The notes: generated by a model from the letters alone, not told the origin. A stretch of DNA of 64,000 nt from Pseudomonas frederiksbergensis (GCF_003732665.1 NZ_MOBP01000006.1:496001-560000); one strand, 5' to 3'. Shown: positions 19,552 through 27,776, counted from the first letter of the stretch. Made by a program: numbers and translations.

Positions 19552-19962
19552 ATGAAAAAGTACGCACGCATTGTTGATGGCCTAGTCGACAACATCTATG
19601 AAACCAACAACCCCATCACCGAAGAGTTTCCGGCTGACCAGTTCTGGGTCGAAGTGGTCGGCGATACCGTGGTTGATTATTCCTTTAAAGCCGTCAACAC
19701 CAACGGCGTCTGGAGTTTCGACGGCTCCCCTTACTGGCAGTCCGAACTGGGTAACCAACTGCGCCGTGAGCGAGCAGCGCGGCTCGACAAAGTCATCAAC
19801 AGCGTTACCGCCGCTGCGTTGCTCGCCAAGGTCGATCTGGGGCTCGCCACTGCGGCCGATCAAGCGTATTTGCTGGCTTACAAGCAGTACTGCGTTGCTT
19901 TCAGCGAGGTCAATAAACAGCCGGGTTTCCCGCTGACCATCGTATGGCCGGAACGTCCTTAA
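19552..19962 (+). CDS. Tail-fibre assembly chaperone-like protein, orphan copy 1
   Basis: A 136-residue protein beginning MKKYARIVDGLVDNIYE and ending LAYKQYCVAFSEVNKQPGF..VWPERP, the pattern of the phage tail assembly chaperone family (Phage_tail_APC type). The ATG at 19552 is chosen because AAGGA lies 7 bases upstream; an ATG at 19546 is too close. No fibre gene is adjacent, which is unusual, since these genes normally follow the fibre. It is related to the genes at 20127 and 47010. Confidence 0.72.
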   Translation: MKKYARIVDGLVDNIYETNNPITEEFPADQFWVEVVGDTVVDYSFKAVNTNGVWSFDGSPYWQSELGNQLRRERAARLDKVINSVTAAALLAKVDLGLATAADQAYLLAYKQYCVAFSEVNKQPGFPLTIVWPERP

Positions 19963-20000
19963 GAAAGGCACCGCAGACGAAAGCAGGACCGCATTACTGA

Positions 20001-20026
20001 AAAGCCCGGCAAGCGCCGGGCTTTTT
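20001..20026 (+). terminator. Terminator, second copy of the duplicated segment
   Basis: AAAGCCCGGC-AAGC-GCCGGGCTTTTT, differing from the copy at 19459-19485 by one loop base. The repeated segment spans about 19985-20040. It follows orphan chaperone copy 1. Confidence 0.88.
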
Positions 20027-20126
20027 GGAATGCCTATCTGGAGCAGTCGCCGTTTTTTTTCGATGCGCGACCAAGTATTCGGCATGCAGTTACAACAATT
20101 GAAGATTCATCAACAAGGAGTTTTAC

Positions 20127-20549
20127 ATGCGCCGATATGCACGCATTTCGCAAGACCGGGTCGTGGAGTTTTTTGAAACGGATGGCGACATAACGCAGAT
20201 GTTTCCTCCGAGCCTGATCTGGGTCGAGATCACTGGAAACACGCAAATACAACAGGGTTGGGTGGCCACCAAAACAGATGGTGTCTGGACGTTTGCCGCC
20301 TATGTTCCGCCCCCGCCCACCGAGCAGGAATTGCGCGAACAGGCCGAGTTGCAGAAGTGGCAACTATTGAACGTCGCCAGTGGTTGGTTGTTGCTCAACT
20401 CTCTGCAGTTCAAGGCGGATACCGGCGTAGCGACGCCGGAAGATGAAACGCTGTTGCTTGCGCACAAGCAGTACTGCATCGCGGTCAGCGACATCGATAA
20501 ACAATCCGGATACCCGGTGACTATCGACTGGCCAGTTGTTCCTTACTGA
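20127..20549 (+). CDS. Tail-fibre assembly chaperone-like protein, orphan copy 2
   Basis: A 140-residue protein, MRRYARISQDRVVEFFE..MFPPSLIWVEI, then a helical middle and LAHKQYCIAVSDIDKQSGYP..DWP at the C-terminus. It is a clear paralogue of the 19552 gene and its N-terminus resembles the broken chaperone at 27167. AAGGAG sits 7 bases before the ATG. Two such genes next to each other, each preceded by a copy of the same terminator, suggest tandem duplication followed by divergence. Confidence 0.72.
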   Translation: MRRYARISQDRVVEFFETDGDITQMFPPSLIWVEITGNTQIQQGWVATKTDGVWTFAAYVPPPPTEQELREQAELQKWQLLNVASGWLLLNSLQFKADTGVATPEDETLLLAHKQYCIAVSDIDKQSGYPVTIDWPVVPY

Positions 20550-20682
20550 CAGGCGCAAAAAACGCTGGTTTAGAGCCCGGACCGCATTGGCGAAAAGCGT
20601 GTGGCCTGAGCGGCCTTAAGTACGCATCTAGGGATCGTCACTGCAATAAGGAAGGATCCGGCATAAGCCAAAGGCATTGCAG

Positions 20683-20871
20683 ATGTTGAAAGATTGCAGA
20701 TGTGGATATTGCAAAAGACTGCTCGCCCGGTTGGGCGAGTACACCGAACTCCAGATCAAATGTTCCCGCTGCGGGACGTTGAATCATGTGAAGGCCACGA
20801 ACCTCGAGTCATCGCCTGTGAGCGACATGTGCGCTGCATCCGCCGCGCACTCAACTCATTTAACTAAATAG
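20683..20871 (+). CDS. Mu Com-like zinc-finger regulator
   Basis: A 62-residue protein with two cysteine pairs, CGYC (about residues 7-10) and CSRCGT (about 27-32), in the pattern of phage Mu Com, a small zinc-binding RNA-binding protein that activates translation of the downstream mom gene. The ATG at 20683 has AAGG upstream; a TTG at 20677 is an alternative. The last 20 or so residues are low-complexity Ser/Ala. It ends 7 bases before the next gene, whose Shine-Dalgarno overlaps its stop codon, so coupling is likely. The partner here is not mom but a secreted protein. Confidence 0.75.
   Translation: MLKDCRCGYCKRLLARLGEYTELQIKCSRCGTLNHVKATNLESSPVSDMCAASAAHSTHLTK
20829..20850 (+). promoter_or_regulatory. 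Stem-loop at the 3' end of the Com-like gene
   Basis: GTGCGC (20829-20834) and GCGCAC (20845-20850) form a perfect 6-bp stem with a 10-base loop, 28 bases before the ATG of the secreted-protein gene. In Mu, Com acts on RNA structure at the mom start. This stem-loop is a candidate Com target; function is inferred. Confidence 0.4.
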
Positions 20872-20878
20872 GTGAACC

Positions 20879-21457
20879 ATGAACGGTTTCAAAAAATACG
20901 TGGCCCCGTTGTTGCTGTCTGTTGCGCTGTTTGGCGGGGGCAACGCGGTTGCCGCCAACCTTTTGGTCAACGGCAGCTTTGAACAGCCGGGCTGCAGCGG
21001 TAGTTGCATCCTGGATACCACTGCGAAAACCAACTTCATCAACGGTTGGACGACGTTTCTGTCCGGTGCCGAGTACTTCAACATGCCGGCCTCGATCGGC
21101 GGTTCGGTAGCGGCTGATGGCGTGGTGATTGTCGACTTGGCCAACTACGTCTACGGCAACGGCGGAGGCATTCAGCAGAACTTTGCCACCACGCCAGGCG
21201 CTAAGTACCGATTGACCTTTAGTGCAGGCAACTCGCGATACGCCAGCCGCTCCGGCGAGGGTGTCATTCAGGTGAAAGTGGCCGGTCAAACCGCCTCCTT
21301 TAATACCCCGGTCGCCAAAGGCGTCACGGTCGAGTGGAGCACCATTACTTATGACTTCACAGCGAACGCGGCGCAAACGACGTTGGCTTTTTTCAACGAA
21401 CAGAACCCGTACAACAACTTCGCTTTTATCGACAACGTGATCGTTGAGCGTCTTTAA
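20879..21457 (+). CDS. Secreted DUF642-like protein
   Basis: A 192-residue protein with a Sec signal peptide (hydrophobic AAs 8-22, cleavage likely after NAVAA). The mature part starts NLLVNGSFEQPGC, the opening of DUF642/choice-of-anchor type galactose-binding-like domains, and contains GWTTFLSGAEYF, GGIQQNFATTPGAKYRLTFSAG and FIDNVIVERL at the end. Such domains often bind carbohydrate. No lipobox or C-terminal anchor is seen. It sits in the tailocin operon between the Com-like gene and the holin. Its job in a tailocin cluster is unknown. Confidence 0.65.
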   Translation: MNGFKKYVAPLLLSVALFGGGNAVAANLLVNGSFEQPGCSGSCILDTTAKTNFINGWTTFLSGAEYFNMPASIGGSVAADGVVIVDLANYVYGNGGGIQQNFATTPGAKYRLTFSAGNSRYASRSGEGVIQVKVAGQTASFNTPVAKGVTVEWSTITYDFTANAAQTTLAFFNEQNPYNNFAFIDNVIVERL

Positions 21458-21538
21458 ACCCTTTTCGCCTGACATCACACAAGGCTGTGTGCAAAACATA
21501 CAGCCCGACCACTCATCAATCACCCCCGGAGGCGTGAC

Positions 21539-21889
21539 ATGACAAACGAGCAACAAGCGTTGCTGGACATGCCGATCTGGCTTGTCATCGTCCTCGCCCT
21601 GGTGGGCGGGGTGTCTGGCGAAATGTGGCGCGCCGACAAGGAAGGCGCCCGCGGTTGGGCACTGTTGCGGCGCCTGGCGCTGCGCTCCGGAGCCTGCGTG
21701 ATCTGCGGGGTGTCCGCGATCATGTTGCTGTACGCCGCTGGCGTTTCCATCTGGACCGCATGCGCATTTGGCTGCCTGACAGCGATGGCCGGAGCGGACG
21801 TGGCCATCGGTCTTTATGAGCGATGGGCGGCGAAGCGCATTGGCGTCTGCGACGTCCCGCCCCGTGATTCTCATCCGGATCAACCATAA
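21539..21889 (+). CDS. Holin
   Basis: A 116-residue small membrane protein with hydrophobic segments at about residues 12-27 (PIWLVIVLALVGGVSG), 47-69 (SGACVICGVSAIMLLYAAGV) and 71-86, and a charged, Pro-rich tail. Size, topology and position at the front of the tail genes match the holin of Pseudomonas R-type tailocins. It would form inner-membrane lesions that let the endolysin at 47735 reach the wall. GGAGG precedes the ATG. Confidence 0.8.
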   Translation: MTNEQQALLDMPIWLVIVLALVGGVSGEMWRADKEGARGWALLRRLALRSGACVICGVSAIMLLYAAGVSIWTACAFGCLTAMAGADVAIGLYERWAAKRIGVCDVPPRDSHPDQP

Positions 21890-21912
21890 AACGACGGCAC
21901 AGGAGGTTACTA

Positions 21913-22425
21913 ATGCCCGTTGTCATCGAAAAACCGTCGCAGCTTGTTTCCGCCATCGCCGAGGCATTGCGCATCGCCTTTCCCGGCGTGAAGGTCGGCA
22001 GCCATCAAGACTTTGACAGCACCGTCGATTCGACCTGGGTGCTGATCGCGATCGACCACGATGCGCCGGGCAACCGCGCCAATAACGGACGCATCGCCCA
22101 TGTCCTGACGGTTTCGTTGCAAGTTGTGTTGCCGACGCCGGGGCCGCAAGTGTGCGACTTGGTCAGCGAGTTGAAAAACCTTGTCACCGACAATCGCTGG
22201 CAACTGCCGGCCGATCAATGCGATCTGCCACAGGACATCGATGGCCTCCCGACCACATCCCTCAGCGGCACACGGGAATACAACGCCTGGACCGTTTCAT
22301 TCACCCAGACGCTGTACCTCGGGCCATTGCTGCTGGAGGACCCGACAGGCATCCCGAAATTCGCCCGCACCTGGGAAGTGTCGAACATCGACGACCCGGA
22401 TCAATACACCGCACTCGAGGGCTGA
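21913..22425 (+). CDS. Tailocin protein, PA0615-like, possible tail terminator
   Basis: A 170-residue protein located between holin and baseplate spike, the place of PA0615 in the R-pyocin cluster. It begins with an amphipathic helix (QLVSAIAEALRIAFPG) and has alternating strands (WVLIAID, HVLTVSLQVV, NAWTVSFTQTLYLG), reminiscent of tail terminator/completion proteins. No catalytic motif is seen. AGGAGG precedes the ATG. Function is not established from sequence. Confidence 0.55.
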   Translation: MPVVIEKPSQLVSAIAEALRIAFPGVKVGSHQDFDSTVDSTWVLIAIDHDAPGNRANNGRIAHVLTVSLQVVLPTPGPQVCDLVSELKNLVTDNRWQLPADQCDLPQDIDGLPTTSLSGTREYNAWTVSFTQTLYLGPLLLEDPTGIPKFARTWEVSNIDDPDQYTALEG

Positions 22426-22428
22426 TCC

Positions 22429-23040
22429 ATGTTTGACGCGCTGCTACGCATGCAACTGGGTCCGATCATCGAGCGTCTGGCGCAGATGGAGACTGAACTT
22501 GAAGACCTCTATCGGCGCGCCGACAGCTTTTGTCGGATCGGCGTGTGCCAGGAAGTCGATGCGGCCAGCAACACCTGCAAGGTGCGCCACGGTGAATTGC
22601 TGACCCCGGCCATCCGCTTTTTCAACCCGAGTGCCGGTGCTCAAAGCGAGTCGCGAATCCCCTCCGTCGGCGAACAATGCCTGTTGCTGAACCATGGCAG
22701 CGGCGAGGGCGGTAGCCAATCCGTTGCACTGTTCGGCCTTAACGGCGACCGGTTTCCACCGGCCTCGACACTGGCTTCGCTGACCCGTCGCCTCTATCAG
22801 GACGGCACGGAAAGCGGCTACGACGATGCCAGCCATGTCCTGCACTGGAACAACGGCCCGGCGGCTTTCAGCGGTTCTCGCGAATCCCTTGAGCTGAGCA
22901 TCGGCCCAGCCCGATTGGCGATGACGCCCCAGGCGATCACCTTGCAACTGGGCGCGGTCGGTTTGCTGATCGACGCTGCCGGCGTGCACCTGAGCGGCCC
23001 GGTGGTGGATCACCAAGGGCGTGTCATCAGCCCCAAATAA
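22429..23040 (+). CDS. Baseplate spike protein, gpV-like (tailocin 1)
   Basis: A 203-residue homologue of P2 gpV/pyocin PA0616, the membrane-piercing spike under the baseplate hub. It has an N-terminal helix, an OB-fold (about 35-105, with GICQEVDA..CKVRHGELLTPAI-like strands and PSVGEQCLLLNHG), and a C-terminal beta-helix of short repeating strands (about 140-203). It starts the V-W-J-I baseplate series and lies 3 bases after the previous gene. Confidence 0.88.
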   Translation: MFDALLRMQLGPIIERLAQMETELEDLYRRADSFCRIGVCQEVDAASNTCKVRHGELLTPAIRFFNPSAGAQSESRIPSVGEQCLLLNHGSGEGGSQSVALFGLNGDRFPPASTLASLTRRLYQDGTESGYDDASHVLHWNNGPAAFSGSRESLELSIGPARLAMTPQAITLQLGAVGLLIDAAGVHLSGPVVDHQGRVISPK

Positions 23041-23050
23041 AGGGTTTCCC

Positions 23051-23383
23051 ATGATCGGAATCGATAGAAACACCGGCGCCACCGTCGACGACTGGCTGCA
23101 GTTTGTACAGCGCGCCACCCGCGCACTGACCACGCCGTTGGGCACACGCCAGAAACGACCACTGTATGGCAGCACACTCCCGCAGTTACTGGGCCAGAAC
23201 CTCGGCGACGACGTGCTGATCCTGGCCCAGAGCCATGCGGCGCAGGCGTTCTACAACAAGCAGAACGGCATCGACGATTTTGAGCCGCAAGTCATTGTGG
23301 CCAGCCGCCAGGGCGCGGGTTTGTTGCTGCGCTTCGCCGGCACCTGGAAAAACCGTCAACAGACCTTCGAGGTGGTGACATGA
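23051..23383 (+). CDS. Baseplate wedge protein, gpW/gp25-like (tailocin 1)
   Basis: A 110-residue protein of the gpW/T4 gp25 family, with the conserved start MIGIDRNTGATVDDW and the RKRPLYGSTLPQLLG-like block (here QKRPLYGSTLPQLLG). The ATG at 23051 is preferred over an upstream start at 23021 that would run into gpV. It overlaps gpJ by 4 bases. It forms part of the wedge that triggers sheath contraction. Confidence 0.88.
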   Translation: MIGIDRNTGATVDDWLQFVQRATRALTTPLGTRQKRPLYGSTLPQLLGQNLGDDVLILAQSHAAQAFYNKQNGIDDFEPQVIVASRQGAGLLLRFAGTWKNRQQTFEVVT

Positions 23384-24375
23384 GTATGTTGATCCCCGGC
23401 CAGAACCAGTTGGCCGAGCCGGCCATCGTCACCGTCGAAGCGTTTGAGGACTTGCTCGCCGAGTTCAAGACGTTCGTCGTTGAATACGTCGGCGCTCGTT
23501 CCCCCGAGAGCGCGACAAAGCTTGTGGTCAGCCTGGAAAACGAAAGTGAATTGCTGACCCTGGCCCTTGAAGCGTTTTGTGTGCGACTGCAAACCCACGA
23601 ACGCAAATACAACGCCCGGATCAAGCAGATGCTGGCGTGGTGGGCCACAGGCAGCAACCTCGATGCACGGTTGGCGGACATGGGCCTTGAACGTCAACTG
23701 CTGGACCCGGGCGACCCGGCGGCATTCCCGCCGATCCCGCCGGTTTTTGAAAGCGACGACGACGCCCGGTTGCGTTATTACCTGGCGCCCCATGCCCCGG
23801 CGGCGGGTTCGCGGATGCAGTATCGCCGGGAGGTTTTTACCCTCGGCGAACGGCCTGCGGTGAAGGTCGAAACCGCTGCGGCGGGCGTGGTGACCGTCAC
23901 CTACACCTTCGATCCGGACGGCTATGCCGCACAGGTTAAGGACGGCAACGGACGCCGCACTGCGCCCGGCGAGGTGATGGTCACCGTGCTGGCCAGGGAG
24001 GGCGATGGCACGCCGTCCGCAGACCTGCTCGATGGCGTTCGCCAGCATTTCGCCCGGCCTGATGTACGCCCCGAAACCGACCTGGTCACCGTGCAGGGCG
24101 CGCAAATCAAGACCTACAAAATCCGCGTCGTGGCGAAGATCAACGCCGGTCCCGATTCGGGGCTGACCAAGGTCGCCGCGCAACAGCAATTGCAGGCCTA
24201 TGCCGACTCCTGTCATCGCCTGGAAGGGCGGGTGGACCCGAGCTGGATCGACTACACGCTGCACAGCGCCGGCGCGGTTCAACTGCAAATCCTTGAACCG
24301 TTGGCGCCGATTGTAACGACGGCGTTCCAGGCCCCGTATTGCACGGGTGTCGAGGTTGAGGTGGACACGTTATGA
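23380..24375 (+). CDS. Baseplate J-like protein (tailocin 1)
   Basis: A 331-residue protein of the baseplate_J family, homologous to P2 gpJ and T4 gp6. Seen are LAWWATGSNLDARLADMGLER (about 86-106), the long family domain, and C-terminal EGRVDPSWIDYTLHSAGAVQLQI typical of gpJ. It overlaps W and I by 4 bases each, so the baseplate genes are translationally coupled. It joins with gpI to form the outer baseplate wedge. Confidence 0.9.
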   Translation: MSMLIPGQNQLAEPAIVTVEAFEDLLAEFKTFVVEYVGARSPESATKLVVSLENESELLTLALEAFCVRLQTHERKYNARIKQMLAWWATGSNLDARLADMGLERQLLDPGDPAAFPPIPPVFESDDDARLRYYLAPHAPAAGSRMQYRREVFTLGERPAVKVETAAAGVVTVTYTFDPDGYAAQVKDGNGRRTAPGEVMVTVLAREGDGTPSADLLDGVRQHFARPDVRPETDLVTVQGAQIKTYKIRVVAKINAGPDSGLTKVAAQQQLQAYADSCHRLEGRVDPSWIDYTLHSAGAVQLQILEPLAPIVTTAFQAPYCTGVEVEVDTL

Positions 24376-25007
24376 GTGACGACACACCTCGTCCGAGCCT
24401 GTTGCCGGCCAACAGTTCGCCATTGGAACGGGCGCTGGATCTCGGTTTCGGCAAAATGCTTGAGCGCATTACGCCGCCGTTTCCGAAGTTGATGAACCCC
24501 GCCGAAACACCGTTGGCGTTCTTGCCGTACCTCGGCGCGGATCGCGGTGTCAGCGAGTGGAGTTCCGAAGCGCCTGAAGCTGAGAAGCGCTTGACGGTCG
24601 AACTCGCGTGGCCCACCGCACGGCAGGCCGGTACTCGAAAGGCGTTGGAAAACGCCGCCAAAGGTTTGCGGCTCCAACCCGATGTGCGGGCCTGGTACGA
24701 ACAAACACCACCGGGCGCGCCTTACAGCTTTTCCGTCAGGGCTTTTTCCGAGCAGCCCTACAGCGAAGAAATCGATGCGCGTCTTGATCGACGCCTGGCG
24801 GACGCCAAAAGTGAGCGCGACACCTTAAAGGTCTCCGTCGGCCTGAGTGCCTTCGGCAATCACGTCATCGGCGCCGCCACCGTGTGCGGCGAGCTGACCA
24901 CGGTTTATCCGATTGTCATCGAAGGGCTCGAAGCCTCGGGCCAGTTCTTTATGGCCGCCGGGCTTTACGCCGTCGAAACCACCACTATTTATCCTCAGGG
25001 GTCCTAA
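24372..25007 (+). CDS. Tail protein I, baseplate-fibre connector (tailocin 1)
   Basis: A 211-residue P2 gpI-like protein. The N-terminal LLPANSSPLERALDLGFG and LMNPAETPLAFLPYLGADRGVSEW blocks (about residues 10-60) are characteristic. It connects the wedge to the tail fibre encoded immediately downstream, with no gap before the fibre start. The C-terminal region varies with the fibre. Confidence 0.88.
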   Translation: MSDDTPRPSLLPANSSPLERALDLGFGKMLERITPPFPKLMNPAETPLAFLPYLGADRGVSEWSSEAPEAEKRLTVELAWPTARQAGTRKALENAAKGLRLQPDVRAWYEQTPPGAPYSFSVRAFSEQPYSEEIDARLDRRLADAKSERDTLKVSVGLSAFGNHVIGAATVCGELTTVYPIVIEGLEASGQFFMAAGLYAVETTTIYPQGS

Positions 25008-27167
25008 ATGGCCGACTACTACACCCTGCTTACCAACGCAGGGATCGCCTACGAAACTGCCTGCAAAGCGGCGGGCCTGCCGATCAAGTTGTCACAGATT
25101 TCCGTCGGTGACGGTGGTGGCAGCGTCTACAACCCGGCCGCCACGGCCACCGCACTGAAACGCGAAGTCTGGCGCGGGCCGCTCAATGCACTGTTCCAGG
25201 ATGAGAAAAACCCGAGCTGGTTGCTCGCTGAAGTCACCATCCCGCCGGAGGTTGGCGGCTGGTATGTGCGTGAGGCCGGGATCTGGACCGATACCGGGGT
25301 TTTGTACGCCATCGTTAAATATCCGGAGTCGTTTAAACCGGTATTGGCAACGTCGGGATCGGGGAAAGAGTTTTACATTCGCTCGATTTTCGAGACCAGT
25401 AATGCGTCGTTGGTGACGCTTCTGATCGATGACACTGTAGTCAAGGCCACCCGTGCCTGGGTCATGAGCTACCTCGCCGAAGAACTCGGCAAACTCGACG
25501 GCAAGCAATCGGTTCGCGTTGCCGCAACTGGCAACCTAGTGTTGAACGGTGCGCAACAGATAGATGGTGTCGCGGTTGTTGCTGGCGATCGCGTGTTGCT
25601 GACGACGCAGACGTTGGCCAAGGACAACGGCCTTTGGGTAGTTGCCAACGGCGCCTGGGTCCGCACGACTGACGCCAACACCAGCGCCAAGGTAACGCCG
25701 GGCCTTACGGTGATGGTTGAAGAAGGAACGGCGAATGGTGACTCGCTGTGGCACCTGACCACCAACGGGCCTATTACGCTGGATGCAACTGCGCTGACGT
25801 TTGAGATGTTGGCGGGGCGGACCGGGATTCAGCCTGGCACCTACAAGAGTTTGACCGTTGATAAGTATGGACGGGCAACCGGTGGGGCGAATCCTGAAAC
25901 GCTGGCCGGATTTGGTATCAAGGATACCTATACCAAGCCTGAAATCGAGGCGCTGATTGCCAAGGCTTCGGCGTTGCCGGTGGGGGCGATTGTCGCGTTC
26001 CCGGTTGATACGCCACCGCCGGGGTTTCTTGAGCTGGATAACAGCGTCAAGAGCAGTGCGGTTTATCCCGATCTGAGCGCGTATCTAGCGGGCAAATACA
26101 ACAAGGGAGATGAGGGCGTCGGTAATTTCCGTTTACCTGAGTCTCGGGGTGAGTTTCTACGCGGTTGGGATCACGGACGGGGAGTAGACGCTGGCCGAGA
26201 CATCGGGACGTTCCAAGGCGAAGCCTTCAAGGCACACAACCATCGCTATTTTGATGATACCGCTGCGACGTTCGATCCGGCCGGAGTCTGGCAGGGCGGT
26301 AATATTAATGGTGCACCGGCCAGTATTTCAGCCGGAGCTTTTCTGTCTGGTGTAGATAGCGGCACCACCATGCAATTGGTGAATGCTGGCAACACCGTAA
26401 ACACGGGCGGGACTGAAACGCGTCCTCGTAACCTTGCCGTTATGTGGTGCATCAAAGCCTGGAACGCACCCGTCAATCAGGGTGTTATCGATGTTGCTGC
26501 ACTGGTAGATGAGGTTCGAAAAGCTTCGGGCCGTTATTTGAGAACTCGGGTTATCAAGGCAAATGAGGTCTATCAGTCCGGACCCGGCACCGGAAAAATC
26601 AAGTACAGGCTGGTGGGCGGCGGAGGTGCCGGAGGCGGCGCATTTTCGACCACCAGCGCACAACTCTCCGCCGGTTGTGGCGGTGCTTCAGGAGCCTATG
26701 CAGAAGGTTGGCTTACCCAAGGATTCGACGGCCTGCAGGTGACTGTCGGCAAAGGAGGTGCAGGCGCTCTTGCTGCTATCGGTGGCAATGGAGGCCGGAC
26801 CTCTTTGGGTAGCGTCGCGGCGGCCCCGGGAGGTGGAGCCGGAGGACTGGCTGCTAACGTAGCGCCTCCACTGTATTTGGGCCAATCACCCAACTCGGAA
26901 CGAGCGACAGGTGGCTCGACGATCAACGCAAGCGGCAAGGGCGGTGGCGGAGTTAACGGCCCTGTGCTCACTTTTTGCACGTCTGGTGAAGGTGGCGCCA
27001 GCGTGTTTGGGGCGGGTGCGAGCCCGCGAGGTCAAACCACCGAGGGCGAAAACGCGTTCTCCCCTGGATCGGGCGGAGGTGGCGCTTTATCTAGACCCTC
27101 CTGCCCGGTAAACCTGAAGGGCGGAGATGGCGCCGACGGTGTGGTGATTATCGAGGAGTGGACTTGA
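25008..27167 (+). CDS. Tail fibre (tailocin 1)
   Basis: A 719-residue fibre. Residues 1-150 form the DUF3751-type baseplate-binding head (YYTLLTNAGIAYETACKAAG..WYVREAGIWTD). A shaft module at about 168-320 (VAATGNLVLNGAQQIDGV..LTFEMLAGRTG) is also present in the second tailocin fibre. A tail-collar domain follows at about 325-480 (PVGAIVAFPVDTPPPGFLELDN..RPRNLAVMWCIKAW). The C-terminal 190 residues are extraordinarily Gly-rich (GGGGAGGGAF, GKGGAGAL, GSGGGGAL), a likely receptor-binding tip. This domain determines killing spectrum. The stop overlaps the chaperone start by one base. Confidence 0.9.
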   Translation: MADYYTLLTNAGIAYETACKAAGLPIKLSQISVGDGGGSVYNPAATATALKREVWRGPLNALFQDEKNPSWLLAEVTIPPEVGGWYVREAGIWTDTGVLYAIVKYPESFKPVLATSGSGKEFYIRSIFETSNASLVTLLIDDTVVKATRAWVMSYLAEELGKLDGKQSVRVAATGNLVLNGAQQIDGVAVVAGDRVLLTTQTLAKDNGLWVVANGAWVRTTDANTSAKVTPGLTVMVEEGTANGDSLWHLTTNGPITLDATALTFEMLAGRTGIQPGTYKSLTVDKYGRATGGANPETLAGFGIKDTYTKPEIEALIAKASALPVGAIVAFPVDTPPPGFLELDNSVKSSAVYPDLSAYLAGKYNKGDEGVGNFRLPESRGEFLRGWDHGRGVDAGRDIGTFQGEAFKAHNHRYFDDTAATFDPAGVWQGGNINGAPASISAGAFLSGVDSGTTMQLVNAGNTVNTGGTETRPRNLAVMWCIKAWNAPVNQGVIDVAALVDEVRKASGRYLRTRVIKANEVYQSGPGTGKIKYRLVGGGGAGGGAFSTTSAQLSAGCGGASGAYAEGWLTQGFDGLQVTVGKGGAGALAAIGGNGGRTSLGSVAAAPGGGAGGLAANVAPPLYLGQSPNSERATGGSTINASGKGGGGVNGPVLTFCTSGEGGASVFGAGASPRGQTTEGENAFSPGSGGGGALSRPSCPVNLKGGDGADGVVIIEEWT

Positions 27168-27722
27168 TGAGTATTTATGTTCATATCTTTGCCGGCACGG
27201 TTGTAGAGCAGATCGAAACAGAGGGCGACATCGATGTACCCACCGTCCCTGGTCTGGGTCTGTGTCGATAAGGTCTATCCAATGCCACTTGTAAGTTGGA
27301 AGGCTGCTCAAGTCGATGGCGAGTGGGAGTTTTTGCCCGTAAAAACAATCGTTGCTGCACCAGAGGAACGTGCCCAAAAAATTGCCGCTGAGCGTTTCAT
27401 TCGTGAAGCCTCCGGTGTTTTTGTCGATGAGATGAATATTGAGACAGCCCGAGACAGCCAGGCACTGATTGCCAGCACCGGCCTCTCGGCCATCCTTGAC
27501 CCTGCGTATCGCTGCAACTTCAAAACACTCGACGGTTTTTTCGAGATTGGTTCCAAGCAAATTATCGCCATCGCGAAGGCTGTTCGTGCCCATGTCCAGG
27601 CCTGCTTTGACCGCGAGCTGCATTTGCTCCGCGCCCTCGAAGCGGGAACCTATACAGATGAAATGCTCGCTGAAGGGTGGCCGGATTCAACGCTGCCCAC
27701 ACCGATCACCGCGCCTCAATAA
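27167..27722 (+). pseudogene. Tail-fibre assembly chaperone, frameshifted (tailocin 1)
   Basis: The ATG at 27167 overlaps the fibre stop and starts MSIYVHIFAGTVVEQIETEGDI, but this frame stops at about 27271. The continuation MYPPSLVWVCVDKVYP..PTPITAPQ is open in the +1 frame from 27234 to 27722. Comparison with the paralogue at 20127 (ETDGDITQMFPPSLIWV) shows that the two parts belong together and that a small indel at about 27231-27234 broke the gene. A 162-residue protein could still start at ATG 27234, but without the N-terminal strand. It is a real lesion or a sequencing error. Confidence 0.75.
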
Positions 27723-27749
27723 ACGCCCCGCACCGCCGGGGCGTTTTCT
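27721..27749 (+). terminator. Terminator after the fibre module
   Basis: CGCCCCG..CGGGGCG stem with TTTTCTT, overlapping the stop of the chaperone. It is the first of two hairpins in 80 bases. Confidence 0.85.
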
Positions 27750-27776
27750 TATCCGCTACATCCCAACACCACCCGA

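Noticed and set aside
20677..20871. Com-like gene as part of a com-mom DNA modification system
   Set aside because: The downstream gene has a signal peptide and a DUF642-like fold pattern, with no resemblance to the Mom acyltransferase. The Com-like gene itself is kept.
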